From Pelagibius sp041565695 (GTDB lineage Bacteria > Pseudomonadota > Alphaproteobacteria > Kiloniellales > Kiloniellaceae): a stretch of DNA of 27,823 bases. The number at the start of each line of letters is the position of its first letter. Positions within the stretch are counted from its first letter, which is position 1. The DNA lies in assembly GCA_041565695.1 (NCBI GenBank), contig JBFGUI010000017.1, positions 1-27,823 of the forward strand. The letters are read 5' to 3'. The notes under the pieces are model-generated. The model was not told where the DNA came from. It searched no databases and was given only the letters and a program-made list of their open reading frames with translations. Both the position numbers and the translations under genes were made by a program. Of the stretch, positions 1 to 9,603 are shown piece by piece.

Positions 1-1
1 C

Positions 2-1030
2 CACGCCGGCCTGCGCCAGGAGGCCGGCGGCGTGAAACTCTGCCAGTCGCCGGAGGCGGTGGGCGAGGCGGCCGGCGCCCTGCTCGGGCGCCGTCTGGTG
101 ACGCCGCAGACCGGGGCCAAGGGCAAGCTGGTCCATGCCGTCTATGTCGAGCAGGCCATCGCCTACGACCGCGAGATCTACTTGGCCGCCCTGGTCAACC
201 GCTCGGTCGGCCGCGTCGCGCTGATCGCGGCGCGCGAAGGCGGCAACGACATCGAGGCGCGCCTCGCGGCGGCGCCGGAGAAGATGCTGTCGCTCGACGT
301 CGACCCGGACAAGGGCGTCGAGGACGCCGCTGCCGGCAGGCTGGCCGCCGAGCTGGGGCTGGAAGGGGCGGTAGCCGATCAGGCGGTGGCCCTGATGAAG
401 GCGATCTACGCCGCCTTCGTGGAGTTCGACGCCAGCCTCATCGAGATCAATCCCCTGGCGGTCACCACGGGCGGCAAGCTGCTGGCGCTCGACGTCAAGA
501 TGGTGCTGGACGACAACGCCCAGTTCCGTCATGCGGACCTGGCCGACCTGCGCGACCAGGAGGAGCTCGATCCGACGGAGCTCGAGGCGCGGGACTACAA
601 CCTCAACTACGTGCGGCTCGACGGCAACATCGGCGTCATGGTCAACGGCGCCGGCCTGGCGCTGGCGACGGTCGATCTGCTGAAGGAGCAGGGCGGCGAG
701 CCGGCCGACTTCATGGACATCCGCCCGGAGGCGACCCGCGCCCAGGTGACCCACGGCTTCAAGCTGCTGCTGCGCAATCCGGAAGTGCGGGCCATCCTGG
801 TCAACATCTACGGCGGCGGCATCCTGCGCTGCGATACCGTGGCCGAAGGCATCGCCGCGGCCTGCAAGGAAGAGGGGCTTAAAGTGCCGCTCATCGTGCG
901 CGCCGCCGGCACCAACGGCGAGCTGGCGCGCAAGATCCTCATGTCCCAGGGCATCCCCGTGACCTTTGCGCAGACGCTGGGCCAGGCCACCGCCAAGGTG
1001 GTCGAGGTCGCCGGCAGGAAGGCGGCGTGA
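2..1030 (+). CDS. ADP-forming acid-CoA ligase beta subunit, SucC/MtkA-like (5' partial)
   Basis: This is the beta subunit of a two-subunit ADP-forming carboxylic acid-CoA ligase, of the family of succinyl-CoA synthetase SucC and malate thiokinase MtkA. The reading frame is open from base 2 and already in the family core (HAGLRQEAGGVK), so about 45-55 N-terminal residues lie outside the window. The ATP-grasp part includes a conserved EINPLAV segment, and the C-terminal CoA-ligase domain has NIYGGGILRCD and VRAAGTNGELARK. Family members usually read NIFGGIMRCD and VRLEGTN in these places, so there is an extra glycine and the acidic residue before GTN is lost. The last codon overlaps the start of the alpha-subunit gene (TGATG), implying translational coupling. 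Formate dehydrogenase genes follow, not sucAB or mdh, which argues against the TCA-cycle enzyme. Family membership is firm; malate, succinate or another acid as substrate is open. Confidence 0.9.
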   Translation, partial: HAGLRQEAGGVKLCQSPEAVGEAAGALLGRRLVTPQTGAKGKLVHAVYVEQAIAYDREIYLAALVNRSVGRVALIAAREGGNDIEARLAAAPEKMLSLDVDPDKGVEDAAAGRLAAELGLEGAVADQAVALMKAIYAAFVEFDASLIEINPLAVTTGGKLLALDVKMVLDDNAQFRHADLADLRDQEELDPTELEARDYNLNYVRLDGNIGVMVNGAGLALATVDLLKEQGGEPADFMDIRPEATRAQVTHGFKLLLRNPEVRAILVNIYGGGILRCDTVAEGIAAACKEEGLKVPLIVRAAGTNGELARKILMSQGIPVTFAQTLGQATAKVVEVAGRKAA

Positions 1031-1905
1031 TGGCGGTCCTCATCGACGGCGACACCAAGGTGATCTGCCAGGGCTTCACCGGCGCCCAGGCGACCTATCA
1101 CATGGAGCGGGCCATCGCCTACGGCACCAAGGTCGTCGGCGGCGTGGTGCCCGGCAAGGGCGGCCGCGGGCACCTCGGCCTGCCGGTCTTCGACACCGTG
1201 GCCGAGGCGCGCGAGGCGACCGGGGCAACGGCCTCGGCGGTCTTCGTGCCGCCGCGCAATGCCGCCGATGCCCTGATCGAGGCGATCGATGCCGGCATCG
1301 AGCTGCTGGTCTGCGTCACCGAGCGCATCCCAGTGCTCGACATGGTGCGCGTGAAGCGCCGCCTGGAGGGTTCCGGGACGCGGCTGATCGGCCCCAATTC
1401 CCAGGGCATCATGATCCCGGGGCGCTGCAAGATCGGCGTCATGCCGGCCCACCTGGAGCGTCCCGGCAAGGTCGGTATCGCCTCGCGCTCGGCTTCGCTG
1501 ACCTCGGAGGTGATCGAGCAGATCTCCAGCCAGCGGCTCGGCCAGTCGGCCTCCATCGGTATCGGCGGCGACCCGGTGCACGGCGTCGGCTTCGTCGACT
1601 GCCTGAAGCTGTTCTTCGAGGATCCCGACACCGAATGCGTGGTGCTGCTGGGCGAGATCGGTGGCAGCGACGAGGAGGAGGCCGCGGCCTTCCTCAAGCA
1701 GAACAAGGCGCCCAAGCCGGTGGTCGCCTATATCGCCGGGCTGCACGCGCCGACGGAACGGCGCATGGGCCATGCCGGCACGGTCAACGTCTTCGGCCAG
1801 GGCGATGCCGCGGCGAAAATCGAGGCGCTGCGCGCGGCCGGCGTGACCATTGCGCCGTCGGCCGCGGACATCGGCCTGACCGTGCGTCAGGCGGCACGGG
1901 CCTGA
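1030..1905 (+). CDS. ADP-forming acid-CoA ligase alpha subunit, SucD/MtkB-like
   Basis: Alpha subunit partner of the preceding gene; it carries the CoA-binding Rossmann domain and the phosphohistidine. The N-terminus (QGFTGAQATYHMERAIAYGT, VVPGKGG) is typical of SucD/MtkB, and the catalytic histidine is in RRMGHAGTVN near residue 246. Length, 291 residues, is normal. Two usually invariant stretches differ: GPNSQG replaces GPNC(P/A)G, and SRSASLTSEV replaces SRSGTLTYE. These loops lie near the CoA and acid-substrate site, so I infer a substrate other than succinate, possibly malate (serine cycle) or another dicarboxylate such as oxalate. The ATG at 1030 overlaps the upstream stop; a GTG three bases earlier would add one residue. 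Family is certain, substrate is not. Confidence 0.9.
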   Translation: MAVLIDGDTKVICQGFTGAQATYHMERAIAYGTKVVGGVVPGKGGRGHLGLPVFDTVAEAREATGATASAVFVPPRNAADALIEAIDAGIELLVCVTERIPVLDMVRVKRRLEGSGTRLIGPNSQGIMIPGRCKIGVMPAHLERPGKVGIASRSASLTSEVIEQISSQRLGQSASIGIGGDPVHGVGFVDCLKLFFEDPDTECVVLLGEIGGSDEEEAAAFLKQNKAPKPVVAYIAGLHAPTERRMGHAGTVNVFGQGDAAAKIEALRAAGVTIAPSAADIGLTVRQAARA

Positions 1906-2105
1906 GGGTTCTCTCGGAGGGCTTTCGGACGACGTGCAAACAAGGAAGAAAGCGTCGGTCACGGCCAAGTGCCGTCGGCCGGTGGAGGTACAAGACGACG
2001 TAAGGCTTGCTGGGTAGCATCGGCTGGGATTTGGACTCACCGGCGAACGGCAGGGAGAAGCATGGAGCGGGCCTCGCAAGGGGCCGCAGGATCGGAGAAC
2101 AGTCT
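1906..2105 (+). other. 200-base leader before the formate dehydrogenase genes, possible structured RNA
   Basis: There is no convincing coding sequence between the ligase and fdhB. Visible structure includes a hairpin ACGGC-CAAGT-GCCGT at 1961-1975, a possible closing helix CTTGC (2006-2010) with GCAAG (2076-2080) around a purine-rich core, and an 8-base direct repeat GACGACGT at 1928 and 1994. The core holds CCGGCGAACGG and GGGAGAAGCATGGAGCG, loosely like folate or ZTP-type riboswitch cores, but I do not find the required downstream CCGCCTGGGC. A GGAG at 2094-2097 is the ribosome binding site for the next gene. The spacing suggests separate or attenuated expression of the fdh genes. Confidence 0.35.
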
Positions 2106-3805
<1,700 letters not shown>

Positions 3806-3809
<4 letters not shown>

Positions 3810-6589
3810 CCGGCGCAGCGAAACAGGACGTCGTTCGCTTCACCCTCGACGGTCAGGAGATCGAGGCGGCGCCGGACGAGACCATCTGGCAGGCCGCGGC
3901 GCGCCACGGCACCAGGATCCCGCACCTCTGTTATGCGCCGGAGCCCGGCTACCGGTCCGACGGCAACTGCCGCGCCTGCATGGTGGAGATCGAGGGCGAG
4001 CGGGTGCTGGCGGCCTCCTGCATCCGAACCCCGCGCGAGGGCATGGTCGTCAAGAGCGCCAGTGCGCGCGCCGAGAAGGCGCGGGCCATGGTCTTCGAAC
4101 TGCTGGTCGCCGACCAGCCGAAGCGAGAGACCTCGCACGATCCGGAGAGCAAGTTCTGGAACTGGGCCTCGGACATCGGGGTCACCGAGAGCCGCTTCCC
4201 GCAGCGCGAGACCTGGGCGCCGGATACCAGCCATATCGCCATGGCGGTGAACCTGGACGCCTGCATCAACTGCAATCTCTGTGTGCGCGCCTGCCGCGAG
4301 GTCCAGGTCAACGACGTCATCGGCATGGCCTACCGCGGCCACGGCGCCAAGGTGATCTTCGACTTCGACGATCCCATGGGCCAGTCGACCTGCGTGGCCT
4401 GCGGCGAATGCGTGCAGGCCTGCCCGACCGGCGCCCTGATGGAAGCCAACCTGCTGGACGAGAAGGGCACCCGCGTCGCGTTCCCGGACCGCACGGTGGA
4501 CACCCTCTGCCCCTACTGCGGCGTCGGCTGCCAGACCACGGTCCACGTCAAGAACGACAAGATCCTCTACATCGACGGGCGCGACGGGCCGGCCAACCAG
4601 AATCGCCTCTGCGTCAAGGGCCGCTTCGGCTGGGACTACATCTACAGCCCGCAGCGCCTGACCAAGCCGATGATCCGGCGTGAGGATGCGCCCAAGCGCT
4701 GGGACGACCAGGTCGATCCCATGAACCCCTGGACGCATTTCCGCGAGGCCACCTGGGAAGAGGCATTGGACAAGGCTGCGGCGGGGCTGAAGAAGGTCTA
4801 CGAGGAAATGGGCCCCTCCGGCATGGCCGGCTTCGGCTCGGCCAAGGGCTCCAACGAGGAGGCCTATCTCTTTCAGAAGCTGATCCGCACGGCTTTTCAC
4901 ACCAACAACGTCGACCACTGCACCCGGCTGTGCCACGCCTCTTCCGTGGCGGCGCTGATGGAGGGCATCGGCTCGGGGGCCGTGACCGCACCCTTCACCG
5001 CGGCCAAGGACAGCGACTGCATGATCATCATCGGCGCGCGTCCGGGCCAGAACCATCCGGTTGCGGCGACCTTCCTGAAGAACGCCGCCAAGCGCGGCGC
5101 CAAGATCATCGTCATGGATCCGCGCGGCCAGCAGATGGACCGCTACGCCTACAAGCATCTCATGTTCAAGCCGGGCCAGGACGTGGCGCTGCTGAACGCG
5201 ATGATCCATACCATCATCGAGGAAGGGCTGACCGACGAGCAGTACATCCAGGCCCACACGACGGGCTATGAGGAACTGAAGGAGACGGTGAAGGACTTCT
5301 CGCCGGAGAAGATGGCGGAGGTCTGCGGCATCGATGCCGCGACGATCCGCGACGTGGCCCGTACCTACGCCCGTTCCGAGCGCTCGATCATCTTCTGGGG
5401 CATGGGGATTTCGCAGCACGTGCACGGCACGGACAACTCGCGCTGCCTCATCGCCCTGACCATGATCACCGGCCATGTCGGGCGCCCCGGCACCGGCCTG
5501 CATCCGCTGCGCGGCCAGAACAACGTGCAGGGCGCCTCCGACGCCGGCCTCATTCCCATGGTCTATCCCGACTACAAGTCGGTGGAGCTGGCCGAAGTGC
5601 GCGAGCACTACGAGAAGTTCTGGGGCACCAAGCTCGATCCCAAGCGCGGCCTCACGGTGGTCGAGATCGTCGATGCCATCATCGACCGCAAGATCAAGGC
5701 CATGTACATCATGGGCGAGAACCCGGCGATGTCCGACCCCGACCAGTCCCATGCCCGCGAGGCCCTGGCCAAGCTGGAGCACCTGGTGGTGCAGGACATC
5801 TTCATGACCGAGACCGCCTGGCATGCCGACGTGATTCTGCCGGCCTCGGCCCATGCGGAGAAGTGGGGCAGCTTCACCAACACCAACCGAGAGGTGCAGA
5901 TCGCGCGGCCGGTGGCGCCGCCGCCGGGCGAGGCGCGCCAGGACTGGGAGCTGATCCAGGAACTGGCCAAGCGTCTCGGCCTCGACTGGAACTACGGCCA
6001 TCCCAAGGACGTCTTCACCGAGATGACCGAGGTCATGCCCTCGCTGACGAACATCACCTGGGACCGGCTGGTGCGCGAGGACGCGGTGACCTATCCGGTC
6101 GACGGCCCCGACGTGCCGGGCAACGAGATTCTCTTCGCCGAGGGCTTCCCGACCTCGGACGGTCGGGCGCACATCGTGCCGGCCAGGCTGGTGCCGCCCG
6201 CCGAACTGCCGGACGACGACTATCCGCTGGTGCTGACCACCGGGCGCATGCTGGAGCACTGGCACACCGGCGCCATGACCCGCCGCGCCACGGTGCTCGA
6301 CAACCTGGAGCCGGAGGCGGTCGCCAGCCTGCATCCTCGCCAGCTCGGCGCCATGGGCCTGGCGCCGGGCGACATGGTCAAGGTGGCCACGCGGCGCGGC
6401 GAGATCGCGCTCAATGTCCGCGCCGACAGCGAGGTGCCGGAGGGCATGGTCTTCATTCCCTTCTGCTTCAACGAGGCGGCGGCCAACATGCTGACCAATC
6501 CGCAGCTCGATCCCTTCGGCAAGATCCCGGAGTTCAAGTTCTGCGCCGCCCGGGTCGAGAAGATCGAGGCCTACGCCGCGGCCGAGTAG
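3806..6589 (+). CDS. fdh1A: NAD-dependent formate dehydrogenase, molybdopterin (alpha) subunit, Fdh1A-like
   Basis: Catalytic subunit that oxidises formate to CO2 at a molybdenum or tungsten bis-pterin cofactor, 927 residues. In order: a NuoG-like 2Fe-2S ferredoxin domain (HLCYAPEPGYRSDGNCRAC), a histidine-cysteine cluster region, two 4Fe-4S motifs (CINCNLCVRAC and CVACGECVQACP), the Fe4S4 motif of the molybdopterin family (CPYCGVGC), then the catalytic and C-terminal pterin-binding domains (LTTGRMLEHWHTGAMTRR). The active-site residue is cysteine, about residue 376 in TRLCHASS, so no selenocysteine is needed. It overlaps the beta-subunit gene by four bases and forms an operon with it. No fdhD or other accessory gene is in the window. 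Methylobacterium Fdh1A is tungsten-dependent; the metal here cannot be read from sequence. Confidence 0.95.
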
Positions 6590-6602
6590 GCCGCAGGAAT
6601 CA

Positions 6603-6616
6603 CCGGGACCTCCCGG
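6603..6616 (+). terminator. Small GC hairpin just after fdh1A
   Basis: CCGGGACCTCCCGG lies 13 bases after the fdh1A stop and can form a 5-bp stem with a 4-base loop. No run of T follows, so it is not a classical intrinsic terminator, but it is placed where the operon should end, directly before a larger hairpin. Confidence 0.35.
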
Positions 6617-6620
6617 CCTT

Positions 6621-6668
6621 CCTCCGGTTCGGTTCAGGCGCCAAAATGCGCTCGTGAACCGCCGGAGG
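6621..6668. terminator. Long three-part inverted repeat after fdh1A
   Basis: CCTCCGG (6621-6627) pairs with CCGGAGG (6662-6668), GGTTCA (6631-6636) with TGAACC (6655-6660), and GCGC (6638-6641) with GCGC (6648-6651). This gives a stable hairpin with one small internal loop. It has no T-run, so it may be a Rho-assisted 3' end, an mRNA-stabilising element, or a member of an interspersed repeat family. Confidence 0.45.
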
Positions 6669-6823
6669 GAGCGCTCCAGTCCTTCCGCGACCCGGTTCAT
6701 CTGCCGGTCGACCAACGAAAAGCACGCTGAGACAAAGCTGCGTCATTTTCCGTGGTCCCCATTCAGTACTGCGATACGATCTTGTCGCTGCGATTGAATT
6801 CCGCTTAGATTCGGGTGGAATGC

Positions 6824-6847
6824 CGGCCGCGTCCAAGGTCGCGGCCG
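6824..6847 (+). other. Perfect 8-bp hairpin in the leader of the PA2779-like gene
   Basis: CGGCCGCG and CGCGGCCG flank an 8-base loop (TCCAAGGT), ending 22 bases before the ATG at 6870 and just upstream of the GGGAAGG ribosome binding site. It could shape translation initiation or block read-through from the fdh side. No clear sigma70 promoter is seen upstream; TTGTCG and TTAGAT with 17-base spacing (about 6783-6810) are weak matches. Confidence 0.35.
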
Positions 6848-6869
6848 CTGCTGGGAAGGGAAGGTCTAC

Positions 6870-7268
6870 ATGAAGCGCCTGATCGTCGTTCTCCTCGTCG
6901 TTGTTTTTGGATTTCAATCACTTGTCATCGTGCCGGCTCAGGCAGCGATGATCTCGACTGCCGACATCGTTGCGGGCGACAGTTCGCTGGCGAGCGACCG
7001 TGACCGGCTCAACGCGCTGATCCAGCGGGAGGACGTCCGCGAGGAATTCCGGCGCCAGGGCGTCGACCCCGACGAAGCGGCGGCGCGCGTGGCGGCGCTG
7101 TCGGACGCGGAGGTGGCTGAGATTACCGCGCGTATCGACGAGCTGCCGGCGGGCCAGAGTGCGATAGCCGTCATCGTCGGCGCCGTCGTCCTGGTCTTCC
7201 TTGTGCTCTTGCTGACCGACCTGCTCTGCCTCACCAATGTCTTCAACTTCACCCGCTGTGCCCGCTGA
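6870..7268 (+). CDS. PA2779-family small membrane protein
   Basis: A 132-residue protein resembling the PA2779 family (DUF6627). It has an N-terminal signal or membrane segment (about residues 3-25, ending in PAQA), a charged helical middle with RDRLNALIQREDVREEF and two ALS/DEAA-type helices, and a C-terminal membrane helix (AIAVIVGAVVLVFLVLLL). It ends in a short cysteine-containing tail (LLCLTNVFNFTRCAR). The middle is predicted to face the periplasm. A purine-rich site (GGGAAGG) lies 5 bases before the ATG. The gene is followed after 21 bases by a PA2778-family peptidase, the usual partner of this family, so the two are probably cotranscribed and act together. Biochemical role is unknown; being a substrate or anchor for the peptidase is my inference. 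Confidence 0.8.
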   Translation: MKRLIVVLLVVVFGFQSLVIVPAQAAMISTADIVAGDSSLASDRDRLNALIQREDVREEFRRQGVDPDEAAARVAALSDAEVAEITARIDELPAGQSAIAVIVGAVVLVFLVLLLTDLLCLTNVFNFTRCAR

Positions 7269-7289
7269 GCACGGGAGCGGTGCAGCTCG

Positions 7290-8210
7290 ATGGGCGCACG
7301 GCTGACGACACTGCTGCTGCTGTTTGTACTGGCGGGCTGCGCTGCGCCGCAGACGGCGCGCGTGGTGGAGGCCCCCGGCGATCTGCCGCGTCAGTCCCTC
7401 GTGGAATCGGTGCCCTTCTTCCCGCAGGAAGCCTACTACTGCGGGCCGGCGGCACTCGCCATGACGCTCACCTGGTCCGGGCTGTCCGAGACGCCGGACA
7501 AGCTGGTGAGCCAGGTCTATACGCCGGGCAGGGAAGGCACGCTGGCTCCCGACATCATCGCCGCGGCGCGGCGCAAGGGCCGGCTGGCGGTGGAGATCCG
7601 CGATCTCCGTACCCTGCTCACGGAACTCGCGGCGGGCAATCCCGTGCTGGTGTTCCAGAACCTCGCCCTCGACTGGTGGCCCCAGTGGCATTTCGCCGTG
7701 GCGGTCGGCTATGACCTCGACCGGCAAGTGCTGATCCTGCACTCGGGCACGACCGAGCGGCTGGTGACGCCGCTCGACGCTTTCGAGCGAACCTGGGCCC
7801 GTAGCGGCAACTGGGCGCTGCTGACCTTGCCGCCGGAGCGGCTGCCGAAGAGCGATCGGGTGGGGCCGGTGCTCATCGCCGCGGCCGGTCTGGAGCAGGC
7901 CCGGCGCTATGAGGCTGCGGCCAAGGCCTATGAGGCCGCGCTCCATCGCTGGCCGAAGGAGCCGGCTGTCTGGATGGGGCAGGGCAACACCTACTTCGCG
8001 CAGGGGCGGTTCCCGGCGGCGGAGAAATCCTTCCGGGCGGCCCTCGCGCTGGCCCCGGAACAGCCGGCGGCGTGGAACAATCTCGCCTATGCTCTCAGCC
8101 GGCAGGGTCGGCGGGCAGAAGCGATCGCGGCCGCCGCCAAGGCCGTCGCGCTGGGCGGTGAGGAGGCCGCGGTCTACCGCGAAACGCTGGAAGAGCTCTC
8201 CGCCTTGTAG
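7290..8210 (+). CDS. PA2778-family C39-like cysteine peptidase lipoprotein with TPR repeats
   Basis: A 306-residue predicted lipoprotein: the signal sequence ends in a lipobox LAGC with lipidated Cys17. Residues about 40-175 form a C39-like papain fold, with candidate catalytic Cys51 in YYCGPAALAM and His134 in PQWHFAVAVGYD; the usual third position reads ILHSGT. The C-terminal part carries at least two TPR units (about residues 195-300, including EPAVWMGQGNTYFAQGRFPA and AAWNNLAYALSRQGRRAEAI). No ABC transporter domain is attached, unlike bacteriocin-exporting C39 proteins. The neighbour upstream is its usual family partner. It probably works on a protein or peptide at the periplasmic face; the substrate is unknown. 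The 3' end lies 11 bases from a convergent gene. Confidence 0.85.
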   Translation: MGARLTTLLLLFVLAGCAAPQTARVVEAPGDLPRQSLVESVPFFPQEAYYCGPAALAMTLTWSGLSETPDKLVSQVYTPGREGTLAPDIIAAARRKGRLAVEIRDLRTLLTELAAGNPVLVFQNLALDWWPQWHFAVAVGYDLDRQVLILHSGTTERLVTPLDAFERTWARSGNWALLTLPPERLPKSDRVGPVLIAAAGLEQARRYEAAAKAYEAALHRWPKEPAVWMGQGNTYFAQGRFPAAEKSFRAALALAPEQPAAWNNLAYALSRQGRRAEAIAAAAKAVALGGEEAAVYRETLEELSAL

Positions 8211-8221
8211 CGGAGACAGCC

Positions 8222-9298
8222 TTAGACATCGCTGGCGAAGACGATGCGGTCGCGCCCGCCGGTTTTGGCCGCGTACATGGCCCTGTCGGCCTTCTGCAGC
8301 AGCTCTTCGCGGTTGTCCGCGTCGGCCGGGAAAAGGGCGATGCCAATCGAGGCGGCGATGGTAATCGGCGGATCGGCGTCTTCGACGGTGATCCTGAGGG
8401 CGTCGCGGATGCGCTCGGCGAAGTGCCGGATGCCATCGAGGCCGGTTTCCGGCTTCATGGCGGCGAGGACGGCGAACTCGTCACCGCCGAGGCGTGCCAC
8501 GAAGTCGGTGTCGCGCACCGAGGCGGTAAGCTTGCGGGCGACGGCGCGCAGCAGCGCATCACCCTGGTCGTGGCCGAGGCCGTCGTTCACCGGCTTGAAG
8601 TTGTCCAGGTCGATAAAAAGCAGGGCCTTGCCGCTGCCGGTGCCGGCGGCGCAGCTCAGGCTGTGCTCGACGTGGTCGGAGAAGAAACGCCGGTTGGGCA
8701 GGGCGGTCAGCACGTCGTGCTTGGCCTGGAACTCGCTTTCCTGCCGGCTTTTCTCGATTTCCTTGTTCTGCACGGCCAGGTCTTCGGCCATGTGGACCAT
8801 CTTCTCGGCTTGTTTCTCGATCATGGCCCGCTCCAGGTCGATATCCTCGAGGTAGCGGGCCATCTCCCGTTCCTTCTCCTCCAGGGCCTCGCGCGCGCAG
8901 GTCACCTCGGTGATGTCGGTGTAGGTCGTGATGAAGCCGCCCGAGCGGAGCGGACGGCCGGTGATCTCGAGGACGGTGCCGTCGGGGCGGCGGCGCTGGA
9001 AGGAGTGCGGCTCGAACTTGCGGGCCAGGGCGAGGCGCTCTTCGACCTGGCTTTCGACGTCCCCTTCGCCGTACTCGCCGCGCTCGGCGTTGTGACGGAA
9101 GTAGGCTGACAGGGGGGTGCCCGGCCGGCTCAGTTCCGGCGGAAAGTCGAGCAGGGTCATGTAGGCGGGGTTGCAGGTGATGAGGCGCAGCTCGGAATCG
9201 AAGATCGAGACTCCGATGGTCAGCGTATCGAGGCCCTCCTGGATGGCGACGCATTGCGTCTCCATCTGGCTGTCGTCTGATGACTTGCCGTCAAACAC
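8222..9298 (-). CDS. Diguanylate cyclase with PAS sensor domain
   Basis: A 358-residue cytoplasmic protein that should make cyclic di-GMP from two GTP. Residues about 20-132 are a PAS domain (GVSIFDSELRLITCNPAYMT, then TTYTDITE), residues 133-190 a charged coiled coil, and 190-355 a GGDEF domain. The catalytic motif is intact (RLGGDEFAV, residues 269-277), and an RxxD product-inhibition site (RDTD, 262-265) lies five residues before it. There are no membrane segments and no EAL domain. The start is a GTG at 9298 with GAGGGG upstream; the ATG at 9265 is an alternative that still keeps the PAS domain. The PAS ligand cannot be told, and no neighbouring gene suggests the target process. Confidence 0.93.
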   Translation of the reverse strand: MFDGKSSDDSQMETQCVAIQEGLDTLTIGVSIFDSELRLITCNPAYMTLLDFPPELSRPGTPLSAYFRHNAERGEYGEGDVESQVEERLALARKFEPHSFQRRRPDGTVLEITGRPLRSGGFITTYTDITEVTCAREALEEKEREMARYLEDIDLERAMIEKQAEKMVHMAEDLAVQNKEIEKSRQESEFQAKHDVLTALPNRRFFSDHVEHSLSCAAGTGSGKALLFIDLDNFKPVNDGLGHDQGDALLRAVARKLTASVRDTDFVARLGGDEFAVLAAMKPETGLDGIRHFAERIRDALRITVEDADPPITIAASIGIALFPADADNREELLQKADRAMYAAKTGGRDRIVFASDV

Positions 9299-9603
9299 GC
9301 GCCGCTACCCCTCGCGTGAGGCTCCCCTGTCCCTTGGCTCGCGCCTGTTCCCCGCTCGCTTCGGCTGTCTGCGGTGACAATCCACCGCCAGCGGGAACCA
9401 TTGTCCCCAGCTTTCGTAAACCCAATCTTAAGCGGTTGAATTCGATCGGCGCGAAAGCCGTACGAATTTTCCGGAAAGCCCGAGGCCCCGTTGTAAGAGC
9501 CTCATTTCGCGCCCAGAATCGGCAGAGCGGGCGCCAGCGTCGCCTGTGGCAAGGTTGAGCCCCTGCAAATCCCTGCAGCTGGAAGCTGCTGAGGGGGAAG
9601 GAA
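9299..9603. promoter_or_regulatory. 305-base gene-free stretch upstream of the diguanylate cyclase
   Basis: I see no coding sequence here. It holds an imperfect inverted repeat at 9439-9468 and, on the minus strand, a weak promoter-like pair (TTGGGT, then about 15 bases, then ACAATG, around 9400-9427) that could drive the diguanylate cyclase. It also contains the decayed 3' flank of the neighbouring pseudogene. Confidence 0.35.
9439..9468. promoter_or_regulatory. Imperfect 12-bp inverted repeat, possible operator
   Basis: AATTCG-AT-CGGC, a 6-base centre GCGAAA, then GCCG-TA-CGAATT: ten of twelve positions pair, with a symmetric two-base mismatch. On the plus strand it is followed by TTTT. 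It could be a regulator dyad for the minus-strand cyclase gene or a weak terminator; nothing distinguishes the two. Confidence 0.35.

Noticed and set aside
2..1905. Calling the ligase the TCA-cycle SucCD
   Set aside because: The gene neighbourhood and the altered active-site loops make this unsafe, so gene symbols were left blank.
808..2079. Minus-strand open frame of 423 codons opposite the ligase genes
   Set aside because: Shadow of the ligase coding sequence, with low-complexity composition and no ribosome binding site.
1906..2105. Naming the fdh leader a ZTP riboswitch
   Set aside because: Some core bases resemble it, but the essential downstream CCGCCTGGGC element and the outer helix were not found.
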